This document shows, piece after piece, positions 1 through 8,257 of a stretch of 64,000 nucleotides of DNA. Where the stretch lies: contig NZ_BMRV01000003.1 of the NCBI RefSeq assembly GCF_014648815.1, positions 310,001 to 374,000 of the forward strand. Reading direction: 5' to 3'. The translations under genes were made by a program, and so were the position numbers. A model generated the notes under the pieces. That model ran no database searches and was not told the DNA's origin. It saw nothing but the letters and a program-made list of their open reading frames with translations. This DNA comes from Streptomyces flaveolus (lineage in GTDB: Bacteria > Actinomycetota > Actinomycetes > Streptomycetales > Streptomycetaceae). Numbering within the stretch: the first letter of the stretch is position 1; every line of letters begins with the position of its first letter.

Positions 1-110
1 CTCCTCGCCCACCGCGCATACGGCGTGCGACGTGTACCCCTCCAGGGCCATCAGGCCGGTGAGTACCTGCTCGGCCCTGACCGGTTCGAAAACTCCGTCA
101 TTGGACGACG
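1..110 (-). CDS. possible fragment of a minus-strand gene leaving the window
   Basis: Reading the minus strand from about position 110 down to 1 gives an uninterrupted frame with almost every third codon position G or C, including the stretch FEPVRAEQVLTGLMALEGY. No start codon could be fixed and I do not recognise the product. The same frame stays open upstream beneath the end of the acetyltransferase gene, so the true start may lie there or beyond. It could also be a remnant. The call rests on codon bias only. Confidence 0.3.
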
Positions 111-169
111 GTCTGAGCCGCAGCCCCGCCCGGAAGCCCCGCAGCCGACGGTCCGGGCGCCCAGCACCG

Positions 170-709
170 TCAGATTGCCGCCGCGTAACACCGGACGGCC
201 ACCTTCTGCTCCGGGCTCCACTGCTGTTCGACCGTGGCCAGCAGTTGCCAGCCGAGACGCTCGTACAGGGCTGCCGCCGCAGTGTCCGAAGCCACCACGT
301 CGAGCACCGGATGCACACCACGACCCTGGGCTTCGGCGACGGCCTGCGCCATCAGCAGCGCACCGATCCCGTGGCCGCGGGCCCACGGGGCGACGAACAA
401 CCGGTTGACCACGGCGGTTGCGTCGATACTCATCCCCGCGCGGGCGCTCCACAGCCCGGGTGCCGCGTCTCCCGCGTCGCTCCGGGACAGGCCGACATGG
501 CCGGCGACGCGGCCGTCCAGTTCCGCCACCCATGAGGCGATGAGCGAGGGCGGTGTGAGCCACGCGTCCGGGAAGTCGGGCCAGTTCACCGGATAGCCGT
601 CGTGCTCATGGACCTCTGCCAGTACCCGCACGCAGTCACCGAGGTCGCGATCAGACCGCTGTCGGACACTCGGTGATGCGTCCGCGCCGGACACGCTCTC
701 GCTCTTCAC
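170..709 (-). CDS. GNAT family N-acetyltransferase
   Basis: A 179-residue protein of the GCN5-related acetyltransferase fold, which transfers acetyl from acetyl-CoA to an amine; the substrate cannot be predicted. The acetyl-CoA-binding motif is visible as VNRLFVAPWARGHGIGALLM (about residues 100-119; the R/Q-x-x-G-x-G/A pyrophosphate loop is RGHGIG), followed by the usual ALYERLGW element near the C-terminus. Length is normal for a single-domain GNAT. The N-terminal 15 residues are low complexity, so a slightly later start is possible. It is a monocistronic minus-strand gene next to an unrelated TetR gene transcribed in the same direction. Family confident, role unknown. Confidence 0.85.
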   Translation of the reverse strand: MKSESVSGADASPSVRQRSDRDLGDCVRVLAEVHEHDGYPVNWPDFPDAWLTPPSLIASWVAELDGRVAGHVGLSRSDAGDAAPGLWSARAGMSIDATAVVNRLFVAPWARGHGIGALLMAQAVAEAQGRGVHPVLDVVASDTAAAALYERLGWQLLATVEQQWSPEQKVAVRCYAAAI

Positions 710-775
710 CGTGGCATGGAAACACAGCCCGCAGACCAGTGACCAGCGACTTCCGCAACAGGACGCGCCGGGCGC

Positions 776-1420
776 TTATGGCGTGCCGGGCGCGTGCGTG
801 AGCCGGAGGGGTGGTGCCGGCGGCAGCGGCGTAGGCGCTCCCGTCTCCGGCGTGGCACGGAACGCCTCGATCACGTAGGCGGCGAAGCGGCGGGAGGCCG
901 CGATCTGGGCGGCACGGGGCGTGTCGTGAAGGCCCCGGTGGGCCATGAGCATGAGGATCAGGTCGTCGACGACGAAGCCGGGGCGCAACCGGCCGGTCCC
1001 CTGGGCGCGGCGGGCCAGTTCACCGACCGCGCGCAGAGTCCGCTCCCGGTCGGCGGCGAAGTCCATGGCCTCGGGGAAGGCCGTCATGAAGGCGTCGGCG
1101 AATCCCCGGCTGTGTGCGTGGAGTTCGCAGATCCGCTCGATCAGGCTTCGCAGCCCGTGCCACGGGTCCGGGTCCCTCAGTGCGTCGCGGACGGCGGCAT
1201 GGCAGGCTCGCCGCTGCTCGGCGAAGGTCTCCGCGATCAGTTCCTGCTTGGTCGGGAAGTGGCGGTACAGCGTGGCGGGGCCGACGCCCGCATGCCGGGC
1301 GACCTCGCGCATCGGTGCACTCAAACCCTCTTCGCCGAACACCGCGCGGGCCGCGTCCAGGATGTGGGCCCGGTTCTCGCGGGCGTCGGAGCGCACGGTC
1401 CGAGGCAAATGGCTGGTCAT
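776..1420 (-). CDS. TetR family transcriptional regulator
   Basis: A 214-residue TetR-type repressor. The N-terminal helix-turn-helix is clear (about residues 15-62: ILDAARAVFGEEG, then PMREVARHAGVGPATLYRHF), and the C-terminal ligand-binding part is helical and ends in a proline-rich tail. The gene is divergent from the quinone reductase gene, and a perfect inverted repeat lies between them. The start at 1420 has no Shine-Dalgarno sequence; instead a TAAAGT -10-like element sits 8 bases upstream on the minus strand, so the message is probably leaderless. By analogy with similar divergent pairs it should repress itself and the oxidoreductase and be released by an electrophile or quinone. The ligand is inferred. 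Confidence 0.9.
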   Translation of the reverse strand: MTSHLPRTVRSDARENRAHILDAARAVFGEEGLSAPMREVARHAGVGPATLYRHFPTKQELIAETFAEQRRACHAAVRDALRDPDPWHGLRSLIERICELHAHSRGFADAFMTAFPEAMDFAADRERTLRAVGELARRAQGTGRLRPGFVVDDLILMLMAHRGLHDTPRAAQIAASRRFAAYVIEAFRATPETGAPTPLPPAPPLRLTHAPGTP

Positions 1421-1438
1421 GGTCTCTCACTTTAGCCA

Positions 1439-1458
1439 AACGGACGGGGGCGTCCGTT
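1439..1458. promoter_or_regulatory. TetR operator (perfect inverted repeat)
   Basis: AACGGACG-GGGG-CGTCCGTT is a perfect 8-bp inverted repeat with a 4-bp centre. It lies between the divergent TetR and oxidoreductase genes and would overlap the -35 region of the leaderless TetR promoter. Size and position suit a TetR dimer site. Confidence 0.75.
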
Positions 1459-1517
1459 ACGTTCCGATGGCGGTGCCGCCGCCACGATCCGTCCCGCCAC
1501 CGACCCGAGGAGCAGAG

Positions 1518-2480
1518 TTGAAAGCCGTTGTGATCAGGACGTTCGGAGACCCCGATGGCCTGGAGGTCGTCGATGTGTCCGTACCCGTTCCCGCTCCTGG
1601 GCAGGTGCGGATCGCCACGGAGGCGATCGGGGTCGGCGGCGTGGACGCCGTGATCCGCCGGGGGACGCTCGCCGCCTACGGCTTCCGGGAGGGCCACCTC
1701 CTCGGCAGCGAGGTCGCGGGAAGGGTCACAGCGGTGGGAGAGGGCGTGGACCCCTCGTGGACGGGGCAGCGGGTGTGGGCGTTCACCGGCCTGTCCGGCG
1801 GGTATGCCGAGCAGGCCGTCGCCGCGGTCGAGGACGTCCTCGCGCTCCCCGACGGCCTGACCGGTGCCGACGCGGTGACCCTCGGCGGCTCCGGCGTGGT
1901 CGCCCACTTCGCCCTGGAGCGGGCCCGTTTCACGCCCGGCGAGACGGTGCTCGTGCGCGGGGCGGCGGGCAGCATCGGGATCACGGCGGTCCAGCTCGCA
2001 GCCAGGGACGGCGCGAGTGCCGTGGCGGTCACCACCTCGTCGGAAAAGCGCGGTGCCCGCCTGCGGGACCTGGGCGCGACCCATGTCCTGGACCGTTCCG
2101 GCGAGGGCGGCCCGGACGCACCGGCGGGCTTCGACGTGGTGATCGATGTCGTGGGAGGTCCCCAGCTTCCCCTTTTCCTGGACAAGCTGAACTCCAACGG
2201 GCGGTATGTGGCCGTCGGTGTGGTCGGTGGGCAGCCGCCGGCGGACTTCGGGCAGCGGCTGATGGACGCCTTCCGCAAGTCGCTGTCGTTCGCCACGTTC
2301 AGCTCCGACACCGTGCCGGGCCCCGACCGGCAGGCCGTGCGGTCGTCCCAGTTCGCCGATGCCGCGCAGGGGGACCTGCGCACGGTCGTGCACGACGTGT
2401 TGCCGCTGGACCAGGCGGTGTCGGCCCACCGCGAGATGGACGCGGGGGAGGTGTTCGGCAGGGTGGTGCTGGTGCCCTGA
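1518..2480 (+). CDS. zinc-independent NADPH:quinone reductase-like oxidoreductase (MDR family)
   Basis: A 320-residue medium-chain dehydrogenase/reductase of the quinone oxidoreductase branch. The protein opens MKAVVIRTFGDPDGLEVVD, has the catalytic-domain AGRVTAVGEGVDPSW segment and a Rossmann nucleotide-binding loop (VRGAAGSIGITAVQLA, about residues 151-166). The zinc-binding cysteines of alcohol dehydrogenases are absent. It should reduce quinones or enones with NADPH. The start is TTG at 1518, preceded by GAGGAGC and matching the conserved MKAV N-terminus; the open frame upstream is antisense to TetR and is not coding. The TetR operator upstream implies induction by a small electrophile. 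Confidence 0.88.
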   Translation: MKAVVIRTFGDPDGLEVVDVSVPVPAPGQVRIATEAIGVGGVDAVIRRGTLAAYGFREGHLLGSEVAGRVTAVGEGVDPSWTGQRVWAFTGLSGGYAEQAVAAVEDVLALPDGLTGADAVTLGGSGVVAHFALERARFTPGETVLVRGAAGSIGITAVQLAARDGASAVAVTTSSEKRGARLRDLGATHVLDRSGEGGPDAPAGFDVVIDVVGGPQLPLFLDKLNSNGRYVAVGVVGGQPPADFGQRLMDAFRKSLSFATFSSDTVPGPDRQAVRSSQFADAAQGDLRTVVHDVLPLDQAVSAHREMDAGEVFGRVVLVP

Positions 2481-2539
2481 GCCGGGCAGGCACCACCGGC
2501 TCCACGGCCCCTGCCGGCGCCGCAGGAGCACCCGGCGGG

Positions 2540-2870
2540 GGACGACCGGCCCAGTTCTCCGTGACGGACGACTACTTCGCCTACTCGGCGTACGACCTCT
2601 GGGGCGCGCTCGGCTCCTGGACCGGCCCGGGCAAGGTGCGGGTGGCCGCCACGGGAGACGTGGTGGCGGGGCAGAGCACCTTCCGGCAGGGCCTCCTGCT
2701 CGGCGGGCGCCCAGCTGGCACCGTCACTCGGAGACGGACAGCGCATCGCCTGGCTGGACACCTCGGCCGCGGCCACGGACGTGGTGACCCGGCCCGAGTT
2801 CGCGGGGACCTGCGAGGAGCAGCCGCCCGGCGCCCCGCCCGTCACCGCTCCCCCCTGGAGGGGAATCGGC
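2540..2870 (+). pseudogene. decayed coding remnant with one frameshift
   Basis: Between the quinone reductase and rsbQ a protein-like stretch begins QFSVTDDYFAYSAYDLWGAL and stays open to about 2705. Shifting frame near 2705 gives AQLAPSLGDGQRIAWLDTS and then VVTRPEFAGTCEEQPPG, with high GC at third positions. The two halves join naturally if one or two bases have been gained or lost. There is no start codon with a ribosome site. I do not recognise the family; it looks like the C-terminal part of a larger protein. Outside this remnant I see nothing in 2481-2955. Confidence 0.4.
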
Positions 2871-2955
2871 CCGCTCAGTCCTCCGCCCCCAGGTGGAGGT
2901 CCTGGGCGGTCTCGGTGTTCTCGCGGTATTTCCCGCGTCTGCGACGATGGGCTGT

Positions 2956-3765
2956 ATGGACGTGCTCAGCAGAAACCGGGTACGGGTGTCCGGCCGACCG
3001 GGCGGGCCGGTGGTCATGCTGGCCCACGGCTTCGGGTGCGACCAGAACCTCTGGCGCCTGGTGGTGCCGGCACTGGAGCCCGAGTTCACGGTGGTCCTCT
3101 TCGATCACGTGGGAGCCGGCCGCTCCGACCTCTCGGCGTGGAGCCGGGAGCGGTACTCCAGCCTCGACGGTTACGTGGAGGACGTGCTGGAGATCTGCGG
3201 GGAGCTGGATCTGGGGCCGGTGACGTTCGTCGGACACTCGGTCAGCGCGATGATGGGCGTGCTGGCCGCTGCCCGGCACCCGGAGCGTTTCGCGGGCCTG
3301 GTGCTGCTCGCTCCCTCGCCCTGCTTCGTCGACGATCCGGCGGCCGGCTACCGCGGCGGGTTCAGTGCCGAGGACATCGAGGAACTGCTGGAGTCCCTGG
3401 ACGCGAATTACCTCGGCTGGTCGGGCGCGATGGCCCCGGTCATCATGGGCAATCCCGAGCGGCCGGAACTGGGCGAGGAACTGACCAGCAGCTTCTGCGC
3501 CACTGACCCGGAGATCGCCCGGGTGTTCGCACGCGTGACATTCCTGTCCGACAACCGCGGCGACCTGGCGCATGTCACGGTGCCCACCCTGGTCGCTCAG
3601 TGCTCCAGCGACGCCATTGCCCCACCGGAGGTCGGCGCCTTCGTCCATGACCGGATCAAAGGCAGCCGGCTGGTCACTCTGCAGGCCACCGGACACTGCC
3701 CCCAGCTCAGCGCCCCCGAGGAGACAGCTGAGGCGATCATCGACTTCGCCGGGAGTCTACGGTGA
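2956..3765 (+). CDS. rsbQ: RsbQ-like alpha/beta hydrolase
   Basis: A 269-residue alpha/beta hydrolase matching Bacillus RsbQ in size and catalytic layout. The nucleophile elbow is FVGHSVSAM (Ser95), with Asp219 in AQCSSDAIAP and His247 in TGHCPQLS; Bacillus RsbQ uses Ser96, Asp219 and His247. RsbQ is the partner required by the PAS-domain phosphatase RsbP to signal energy stress, and is related to the plant receptors KAI2 and D14. The start at ATG 2956 gives the family length; an in-frame ATG at 2947 would add three residues. The stop overlaps the start of the PAS-phosphatase gene, so the pair is translationally coupled, which strongly supports the assignment. The small-molecule substrate is unknown. 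Confidence 0.88.
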   Translation: MDVLSRNRVRVSGRPGGPVVMLAHGFGCDQNLWRLVVPALEPEFTVVLFDHVGAGRSDLSAWSRERYSSLDGYVEDVLEICGELDLGPVTFVGHSVSAMMGVLAAARHPERFAGLVLLAPSPCFVDDPAAGYRGGFSAEDIEELLESLDANYLGWSGAMAPVIMGNPERPELGEELTSSFCATDPEIARVFARVTFLSDNRGDLAHVTVPTLVAQCSSDAIAPPEVGAFVHDRIKGSRLVTLQATGHCPQLSAPEETAEAIIDFAGSLR

Positions 3766-5033
3766 TGTGCGAGTCCGACGGTGGCCAGGGCAGCGACCCG
3801 GATGACGGAGAGCGCTCCGACGACACCCGCATGTTCCCCTCGATGCTGGAGGACAGCTCCGACGACCTGTACGACAACGCCCCGTGCGGGTACGTGTCCA
3901 CTCTGCTGGACGGGAAGATAGCCAAGGTCAACGCCACTCTGCTGGGCTGGCTGGGCTACGAGCGCGGTGACCTGGTCGGCCGCAGGACGTTCTCCGACCT
4001 CCTCACCGTCGGTGGGCGGCTCTACCACGAGACGCACTTCGCGCCCCTGCTGCGTATGAAGGGGGAGATCAGCGGCATCGCCCTGGAGATGCAGGCGGCC
4101 GACGGCATCCGCCTGCCCGTCCTGGTCACCTCGACGGTCAAGACGGGCAGCGACGGGCAGCCCCTGCTGATCCGCACCACCGTCTTCGACGCCCGCGACC
4201 GCCGTGCCTACGAGCAGGAGCTGCTGCGCGCCCGCCAGGAGTCCGAGCGTGAACGCGCACGCCTCCGGCAGCTCGCCACCACCCTGCAGGCGACGCTGCT
4301 GCCGCCCACCCTGGCGAACGTACCGGGCCTGGACGTGGCCGCGCACTACCACGTCGCCTCGATCGACGAGGTCGGCGGCGACTTCTACGACCTGTTCCCC
4401 CTTGCCGCCGGCACGTGGGGACTGTTCCTGGGCGACGTGTGCGGCAAGGGTGCCGCCGCGGCGGCCGTCACCTCGCTGGCCCGCTACACCCTGCGTGCCG
4501 CTGCCGTGTACGACCCCGACCCCGCGACGGTCCTGAGCAATCTCAACACCGTGCTGAATCACGAGTACAACGGCACGGACCCACGGTTCTGCACCGTCAT
4601 CTTCGGACTGCTCACCCCCGACCGCGAGCAGGGCGGCTTCCACATCACCCTGGCCAGCGGGGGCCACCCGCCCGCTCTGCTGATGCGCGCCGACGGAAGT
4701 GCCGACTACCTGCCCACCCCCGGCGGCCAGCTCATCGGCGTCCTGCCCGACGCCGACATCGCCACCACCAGCCTCCGCCTCGACGCGGGCGACACCCTGC
4801 TCCTGCACACCGACGGTCTCACCGAGGCGCACACCGCCGTCCGCGGCGACCGCTACGGCGACGAAGCCCTCCTCGAATTCGGCCGGGCCCTCGCCCCCAC
4901 CACCGCCCAGCAGACCGTCTCGGCCATCCAGGATCTTCTCGACACCCTCGGCAGCGGGGTGGACGACGACACCGCGGTCCTGGCAGTCCACGTCCCCCGC
5001 CTCGATCGAGGCGAGCAGCCGGACAGGGGATGA
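3762..5033 (+). CDS. rsbP: RsbP-like PAS-domain PP2C (SpoIIE-type) serine phosphatase
   Basis: A 423-residue cytoplasmic phosphatase. After an acidic N-terminus comes a PAS domain (about residues 30-145, with NAPCGYVSTLLDGKIAKVNA), then a charged coiled coil (YEQELLRARQESERERARL) and a SpoIIE-type PP2C domain with metal-binding signatures VGGDFYDLF, FLGDVCGKGAAAA and GVDDDTAVLAV. This PAS, coiled-coil, PP2C order is that of Bacillus RsbP, which dephosphorylates a phosphorylated anti-sigma antagonist under energy stress. It overlaps the stop of rsbQ (GTG at 3762 or ATG at 3765). The downstream antagonist and sigma factor are not in the window. Confidence 0.85.
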   Translation: MMCESDGGQGSDPDDGERSDDTRMFPSMLEDSSDDLYDNAPCGYVSTLLDGKIAKVNATLLGWLGYERGDLVGRRTFSDLLTVGGRLYHETHFAPLLRMKGEISGIALEMQAADGIRLPVLVTSTVKTGSDGQPLLIRTTVFDARDRRAYEQELLRARQESERERARLRQLATTLQATLLPPTLANVPGLDVAAHYHVASIDEVGGDFYDLFPLAAGTWGLFLGDVCGKGAAAAAVTSLARYTLRAAAVYDPDPATVLSNLNTVLNHEYNGTDPRFCTVIFGLLTPDREQGGFHITLASGGHPPALLMRADGSADYLPTPGGQLIGVLPDADIATTSLRLDAGDTLLLHTDGLTEAHTAVRGDRYGDEALLEFGRALAPTTAQQTVSAIQDLLDTLGSGVDDDTAVLAVHVPRLDRGEQPDRG

Positions 5034-5106
5034 CGGCCGGGGCAACGGGGTTCATCGACGCTCCGCTGGGCACCGGGGCTGTGAGCGGACAAGAGAGGGG
5101 AGTGGG

Positions 5107-6102
5107 GTGGCGAACGACAGTGAAGCGGGAGCCGGCACCGGCGGTTCCGAGACCACGGTCGAGTCGGAACTGCTGGAGGGGCTGTCCGTAGACGATCAGC
5201 GTCCGGAACGACCGGTCCTGCTGAACGCCGACGGCAGCCCGCTGGAGACGTGGCGGGAGAACCATCCCTACGACCGCAAGATGCGCAGGCGCGAGTACGA
5301 GCAGACCAAGCGCGTTCTCCAGATCGAGCTGCTGAAGATGCAGCGCTGGGTCAAGGAGACCGGCCGCCGCGTCGTCGTCGTGTGCGAGGGCCGGGACGCG
5401 GCCGGCAAGGGCGGCACCATCCAGCGCTTCACCGAACGCCTCAATCCCCGCGGCGCCCGGGTGGTCGCCCTGGAGAAGCCCACCGAGCGCGAGGCCGGGC
5501 AGTGGTACTTCCAGCGGTACATCTCCCATCTGCCGGCCCGGGGAGAGATCGTGTTCTTCGACCGCTCCTGGTACAACCGGGCCGGCGTCGAACGCGTCAT
5601 GAACTTCTGCACGGAGGCCGAGTACCGGCACTTCCTCGGACAGGCCCCGATGTTCGAACAGCTGCTGACCGACGACGGCATCCTGCTGGTCAAGTTCTGG
5701 TTCTCCGTCTCCCGCGCGGAACAGCGCACGCGGTTCGCCATTCGGCAGGTCGACCCGGTGCGCCGCTGGAAGCTCTCACCGACCGACCTGGCCTCCCTCG
5801 ACCGCTGGGACGACTACACGACCGCCAAGGTCGACATGTTCCGCGCCACGGACACCGCGCACGCGCCGTGGACGGTGGTGAAGAACAACGACAAGCGCCG
5901 CGGCCGGCTCGAGGCCATGCGGAGCCTGCTCTACCGCTGCGACTACCCGGCCAAGGACGTGGACGTCGTCGGCAAGCCAGACCCGCTGATCGTCGGTGCC
6001 GCGGACACCCTGCTGGAGCCCGGCGAGGAGCAGACGGCCCTGTCCCCGACCCCGCTGACCGGTCACGGCGACGGCCCGGGACTGCATCCCCCGCAGCTCT
6101 GA
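5107..6102 (+). CDS. ppk2: polyphosphate kinase 2 (PPK2)
   Basis: A 331-residue PPK2 family kinase, which moves phosphate between inorganic polyphosphate and nucleoside diphosphates. The P-loop is [11 protein letters not shown] (about residues 93-103), followed by the family hallmarks [33 protein letters not shown] and the lid [19 protein letters not shown]; length fits a one-domain PPK2. The start is GTG 5107 after GAGAGGGGAG; the first 35 residues are low complexity. It follows rsbP by 73 bases in the same direction, so the energy-stress module and a polyphosphate/nucleotide enzyme may be co-expressed. Direction (ATP versus GTP synthesis) cannot be told from sequence. Confidence 0.92.
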   Translation: MANDSEAGAGTGGSETTVESELLEGLSVDDQRPERPVLLNADGSPLETWRENHPYDRKMRRREYEQTKRVLQIELLKMQRWVKETGRRVVVVCEGRDAAGKGGTIQRFTERLNPRGARVVALEKPTEREAGQWYFQRYISHLPARGEIVFFDRSWYNRAGVERVMNFCTEAEYRHFLGQAPMFEQLLTDDGILLVKFWFSVSRAEQRTRFAIRQVDPVRRWKLSPTDLASLDRWDDYTTAKVDMFRATDTAHAPWTVVKNNDKRRGRLEAMRSLLYRCDYPAKDVDVVGKPDPLIVGAADTLLEPGEEQTALSPTPLTGHGDGPGLHPPQL

Positions 6103-6271
6103 ACCGAGGTCGGTGTGGTGCGGGCACCGCCCGTACCCGGACGTCTGTTTGACGAGCGGGTCGAGGGTATCCGCATCAGGGAGGCTGCCCGCCGGGCAGA
6201 GTCCCGGCGGGCCGGGGCCGCGGCGGGTCGGCGAGGCGGACCCACCATGCTGGGGGAAGGGACTGGTCGCG

Positions 6272-6649
6272 GTGACCGTAGTGGCGCGGCAGGGCGGCGG
6301 GGGAGGCTCCAGCGGCCTCTACGACGTGCTGGAACTGATTCTCGACCGAGGGCTGGTGATCGACGCGTTCGTACGCGTCTCCCTCGTCGGCATCGAGATA
6401 TTGAAGATCGACGTGCGTATCGTGGTGGCCAGCGTCGACACCTATCTGCGCTTCGCCGAGGCCTGCAACCGCCTCGACCTGGAGGCCGGACCGCGCAAGC
6501 CGGCCGGGCTGGCCGAGCTTCCGGGACGCATGAAGGAGTCGGGGGCCCGCGGTGCGACCAAGGGACTCCTGTCGGGGGCCGCGGAGACGATCTCCGACGC
6601 CTTCCAGCAGGCCCGGGCCGAGAGGCAGACCGGAGGACGCCGAAGGTGA
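6272..6649 (+). CDS. gvpA: gas vesicle structural protein GvpA-like
   Basis: A 125-residue protein containing a GvpA domain: [20 protein letters not shown], then [21 protein letters not shown] and [16 protein letters not shown] (about residues 12-75). GvpA forms the ribbed wall of gas vesicles. The C-terminal 50 residues (kinked, Gly/Ala/Arg-rich) extend beyond short GvpA. The start is GTG 6272 after GGGGAAGGG; the open frame upstream of it has no conserved content. It stands 30 kb from the other gvp-like genes in this window and follows ppk2, so it may serve a role other than flotation. Domain confident, function uncertain. Confidence 0.85.
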   Translation: MTVVARQGGGGGSSGLYDVLELILDRGLVIDAFVRVSLVGIEILKIDVRIVVASVDTYLRFAEACNRLDLEAGPRKPAGLAELPGRMKESGARGATKGLLSGAAETISDAFQQARAERQTGGRRR

Positions 6650-6692
6650 CGGGGTCCCCCCGCGCCACCGCGTGCTGCGGCCAGGTCCCGCG

Positions 6693-7199
6693 TCAGAGGT
6701 CGAGGGCCCAGTTCTGGCCGACGAGGGCGTGTCCCAAGCTGTGCTGGGGCTCCTCGTTCACGAGGACGAACCCGCAGTGTTCGTAGATTCTGCGGGCGGA
6801 CACCAGGTTGTCGGTGGTCCACAGGGTCACGCTCCGGTAGCCGGCCTCACGGGCGAAGGCGAGGGACCGCTCGACGAGCCGGGTGCCGAGACCCAGGCCC
6901 CGGGCGGCCGGGGTGACGAGCAGGACGCGCAACTTGGCCACACCCGGCTGGTCGGCGGCGACCACGAACACGCAACCGGCGCGTTCACCGTCCACCTCGG
7001 CGATCCAGGCCGCCTCCTTGTCCGGGGAGCGCTCGGCGGCGTAGTCGCCGACGATCTTCGCCACCAGTGCCTCGAAGCCGGTGGTGAAGCCGAACTCACG
7101 GGCGTACAGCTCGCCGTGGGTCATCACCACCCAGCCCAGGTCACCGGGACGGTCGGCAGGGCGGACCACGACCTGCCGCTGCTTGGCTTCCTCCGGCAT
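6693..7199 (-). CDS. GNAT family N-acetyltransferase
   Basis: A GNAT-fold acetyltransferase of about 168 residues. The acetyl-CoA loop appears in LRVLLVTPAARGLGLGTRLV, with a C-terminal SARRIYEHCGFVLVNEE. It resembles the acetyltransferase half of MarR-GNAT fusion proteins but lacks the MarR half. I prefer ATG 7199, preceded by GCGGAG at good spacing; an ATG at 7220 and a GTG at 7241 are in frame, but the latter sits inside the TetR operator. It is divergent from the TetR gene at 7271 and presumably repressed by it. Substrate unknown. Confidence 0.82.
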   Translation of the reverse strand: MPEEAKQRQVVVRPADRPGDLGWVVMTHGELYAREFGFTTGFEALVAKIVGDYAAERSPDKEAAWIAEVDGERAGCVFVVAADQPGVAKLRVLLVTPAARGLGLGTRLVERSLAFAREAGYRSVTLWTTDNLVSARRIYEHCGFVLVNEEPQHSLGHALVGQNWALDL

Positions 7200-7232
7200 G
7201 TCTGCGCTCCGCAAGGTCATGTCGCCGTACGT

Positions 7233-7254
7233 TACTGACACGACTGTGTCAGTA
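7233..7254. promoter_or_regulatory. TetR operator (perfect inverted repeat)
   Basis: TACTGACAC-GACT-GTGTCAGTA is a perfect 9-bp inverted repeat with a 4-bp centre, between the divergent GNAT and TetR genes. It would cover the -35 region of the leaderless TetR gene (TAGGCT -10-like element just upstream of ATG 7271) and the 5' end of the longest GNAT frame, so both genes should be controlled by it. Confidence 0.8.
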
Positions 7255-7270
7255 CCCTTAGGCTAGGTCC

Positions 7271-7867
7271 ATGCCTCCGAGGACCGCAACCCCGTCCGCA
7301 CGCCAGACCCAACTGCTCGAGGCCGCCTACGCCTACGCGCTCACCCACGGCTTGGCGGATCTGTCGTTGCGCCCGCTGGCCGAGGCCATCGGCTCCAGTA
7401 CCCGGGTGCTGATGTTCCTGTTCGGGAACAAGGACGGACTCGTGCGGGCCCTGCTGGAGCGGGCCCGCAGCGATGAGCTGGCCCTCCTGGCAGACCTCCG
7501 CCGGACCGGCCGACCGGTCGGCCTGGTACCGGCGGCCGAGCGGGTGTGGGCCTGGCTCGCCGCCGACGAACACCAGCCGCTGCTGCGTCTGTGGGCCGAG
7601 GCCTACGCCCGCTCCCTCGTCGAGCCCGACGGCCCCTGGGCCGGGTTCGCCAGGTCCACCGTGGACGACTGGCTGGACGTCCTGGCGGCCTGTCAGTCGC
7701 CGTCAGAGCGGGACAGCGGGGACGGTGCCGTCCGCCGCACCATGACGCTGGCGGTCCTGCGAGGCGCGCTCCTCGACCTCCTCGCCACCAAGGACGAGGA
7801 AAGGGTCACCGCCGCCGTTCACCGACACCTGACCCTGCTGCGCAGCGAGGAGCGCGGCGACGCGTGA
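7271..7867 (+). CDS. TetR family transcriptional regulator
   Basis: A 198-residue TetR-type repressor. The N-terminal DNA-binding domain reads LLEAAYAYALTHGLADLSLR, then LAEAIGSSTRVLMFLFGNKDGL, with the TetR recognition helix at about residues 36-45; the rest is the helical effector domain. There is no Shine-Dalgarno sequence before ATG 7271, and TAGGCT lies about 10 bases upstream, so a leaderless transcript is likely. The palindrome at 7233-7254 implies autoregulation and control of the divergent acetyltransferase. The ligand is unknown. Confidence 0.9.
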   Translation: MPPRTATPSARQTQLLEAAYAYALTHGLADLSLRPLAEAIGSSTRVLMFLFGNKDGLVRALLERARSDELALLADLRRTGRPVGLVPAAERVWAWLAADEHQPLLRLWAEAYARSLVEPDGPWAGFARSTVDDWLDVLAACQSPSERDSGDGAVRRTMTLAVLRGALLDLLATKDEERVTAAVHRHLTLLRSEERGDA

Positions 7868-7952
7868 TGCCGGGTCGGCGGGCCCGGGCCGATGTCGAGC
7901 GGCGAGAGCGGCGGCCCCACCGGGGTGCTCTGCCCGGGCCGGGCTGCTCCTT

Positions 7953-8141
7953 CTACTCCCAGGGGTAGATGTCCCCGCTGCGCATGCCGCTCTCCTGCTC
8001 GCACCGGGACTCCAGCGAGCGCGACTCCTCCCTGAGTCGGGCACGCTGCTGCGGATCACTGGTCCGCTCCGCGGCGTCAGCCAGGTCCTTGGCCTTCTCC
8101 CGCATGTGCCGCAGCCGCTCGCGCGTTTCTTCTGAGCTCAT
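7953..8141 (-). CDS. small charged helical protein (DUF6381-like)
   Basis: A 62-residue highly charged protein, predicted to be one long helix (RERLRHMREKAKDLADAAER), ending in ESGMRSGDIYPWE. The ending and size resemble the small Streptomyces family DUF6381 as I remember it; function is unknown. The start ATG 8141 is conventional. It converges on the TetR gene at 7271-7867 and is likely expressed alone. Assignment is from memory of the family pattern. Confidence 0.65.
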   Translation of the reverse strand: MSSEETRERLRHMREKAKDLADAAERTSDPQQRARLREESRSLESRCEQESGMRSGDIYPWE

Positions 8142-8257
8142 GGTCGATCACCTCGAGAGTGGGAAACCCCGGGGCGAGCGGTGGACCGGCGCGGCGCGGC
8201 TCGCCCTGTCTCCAGGGTGCGCCGGTGACGTCCTGCCCGCAGCCCGGGTGTGCACCC

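Noticed and set aside
121-150. Possible third copy of the duplicated RNA hairpin
   Set aside because: GAAGCCCCGCAG recurs, but the matching left arm, the conserved loop and closing stem are absent.
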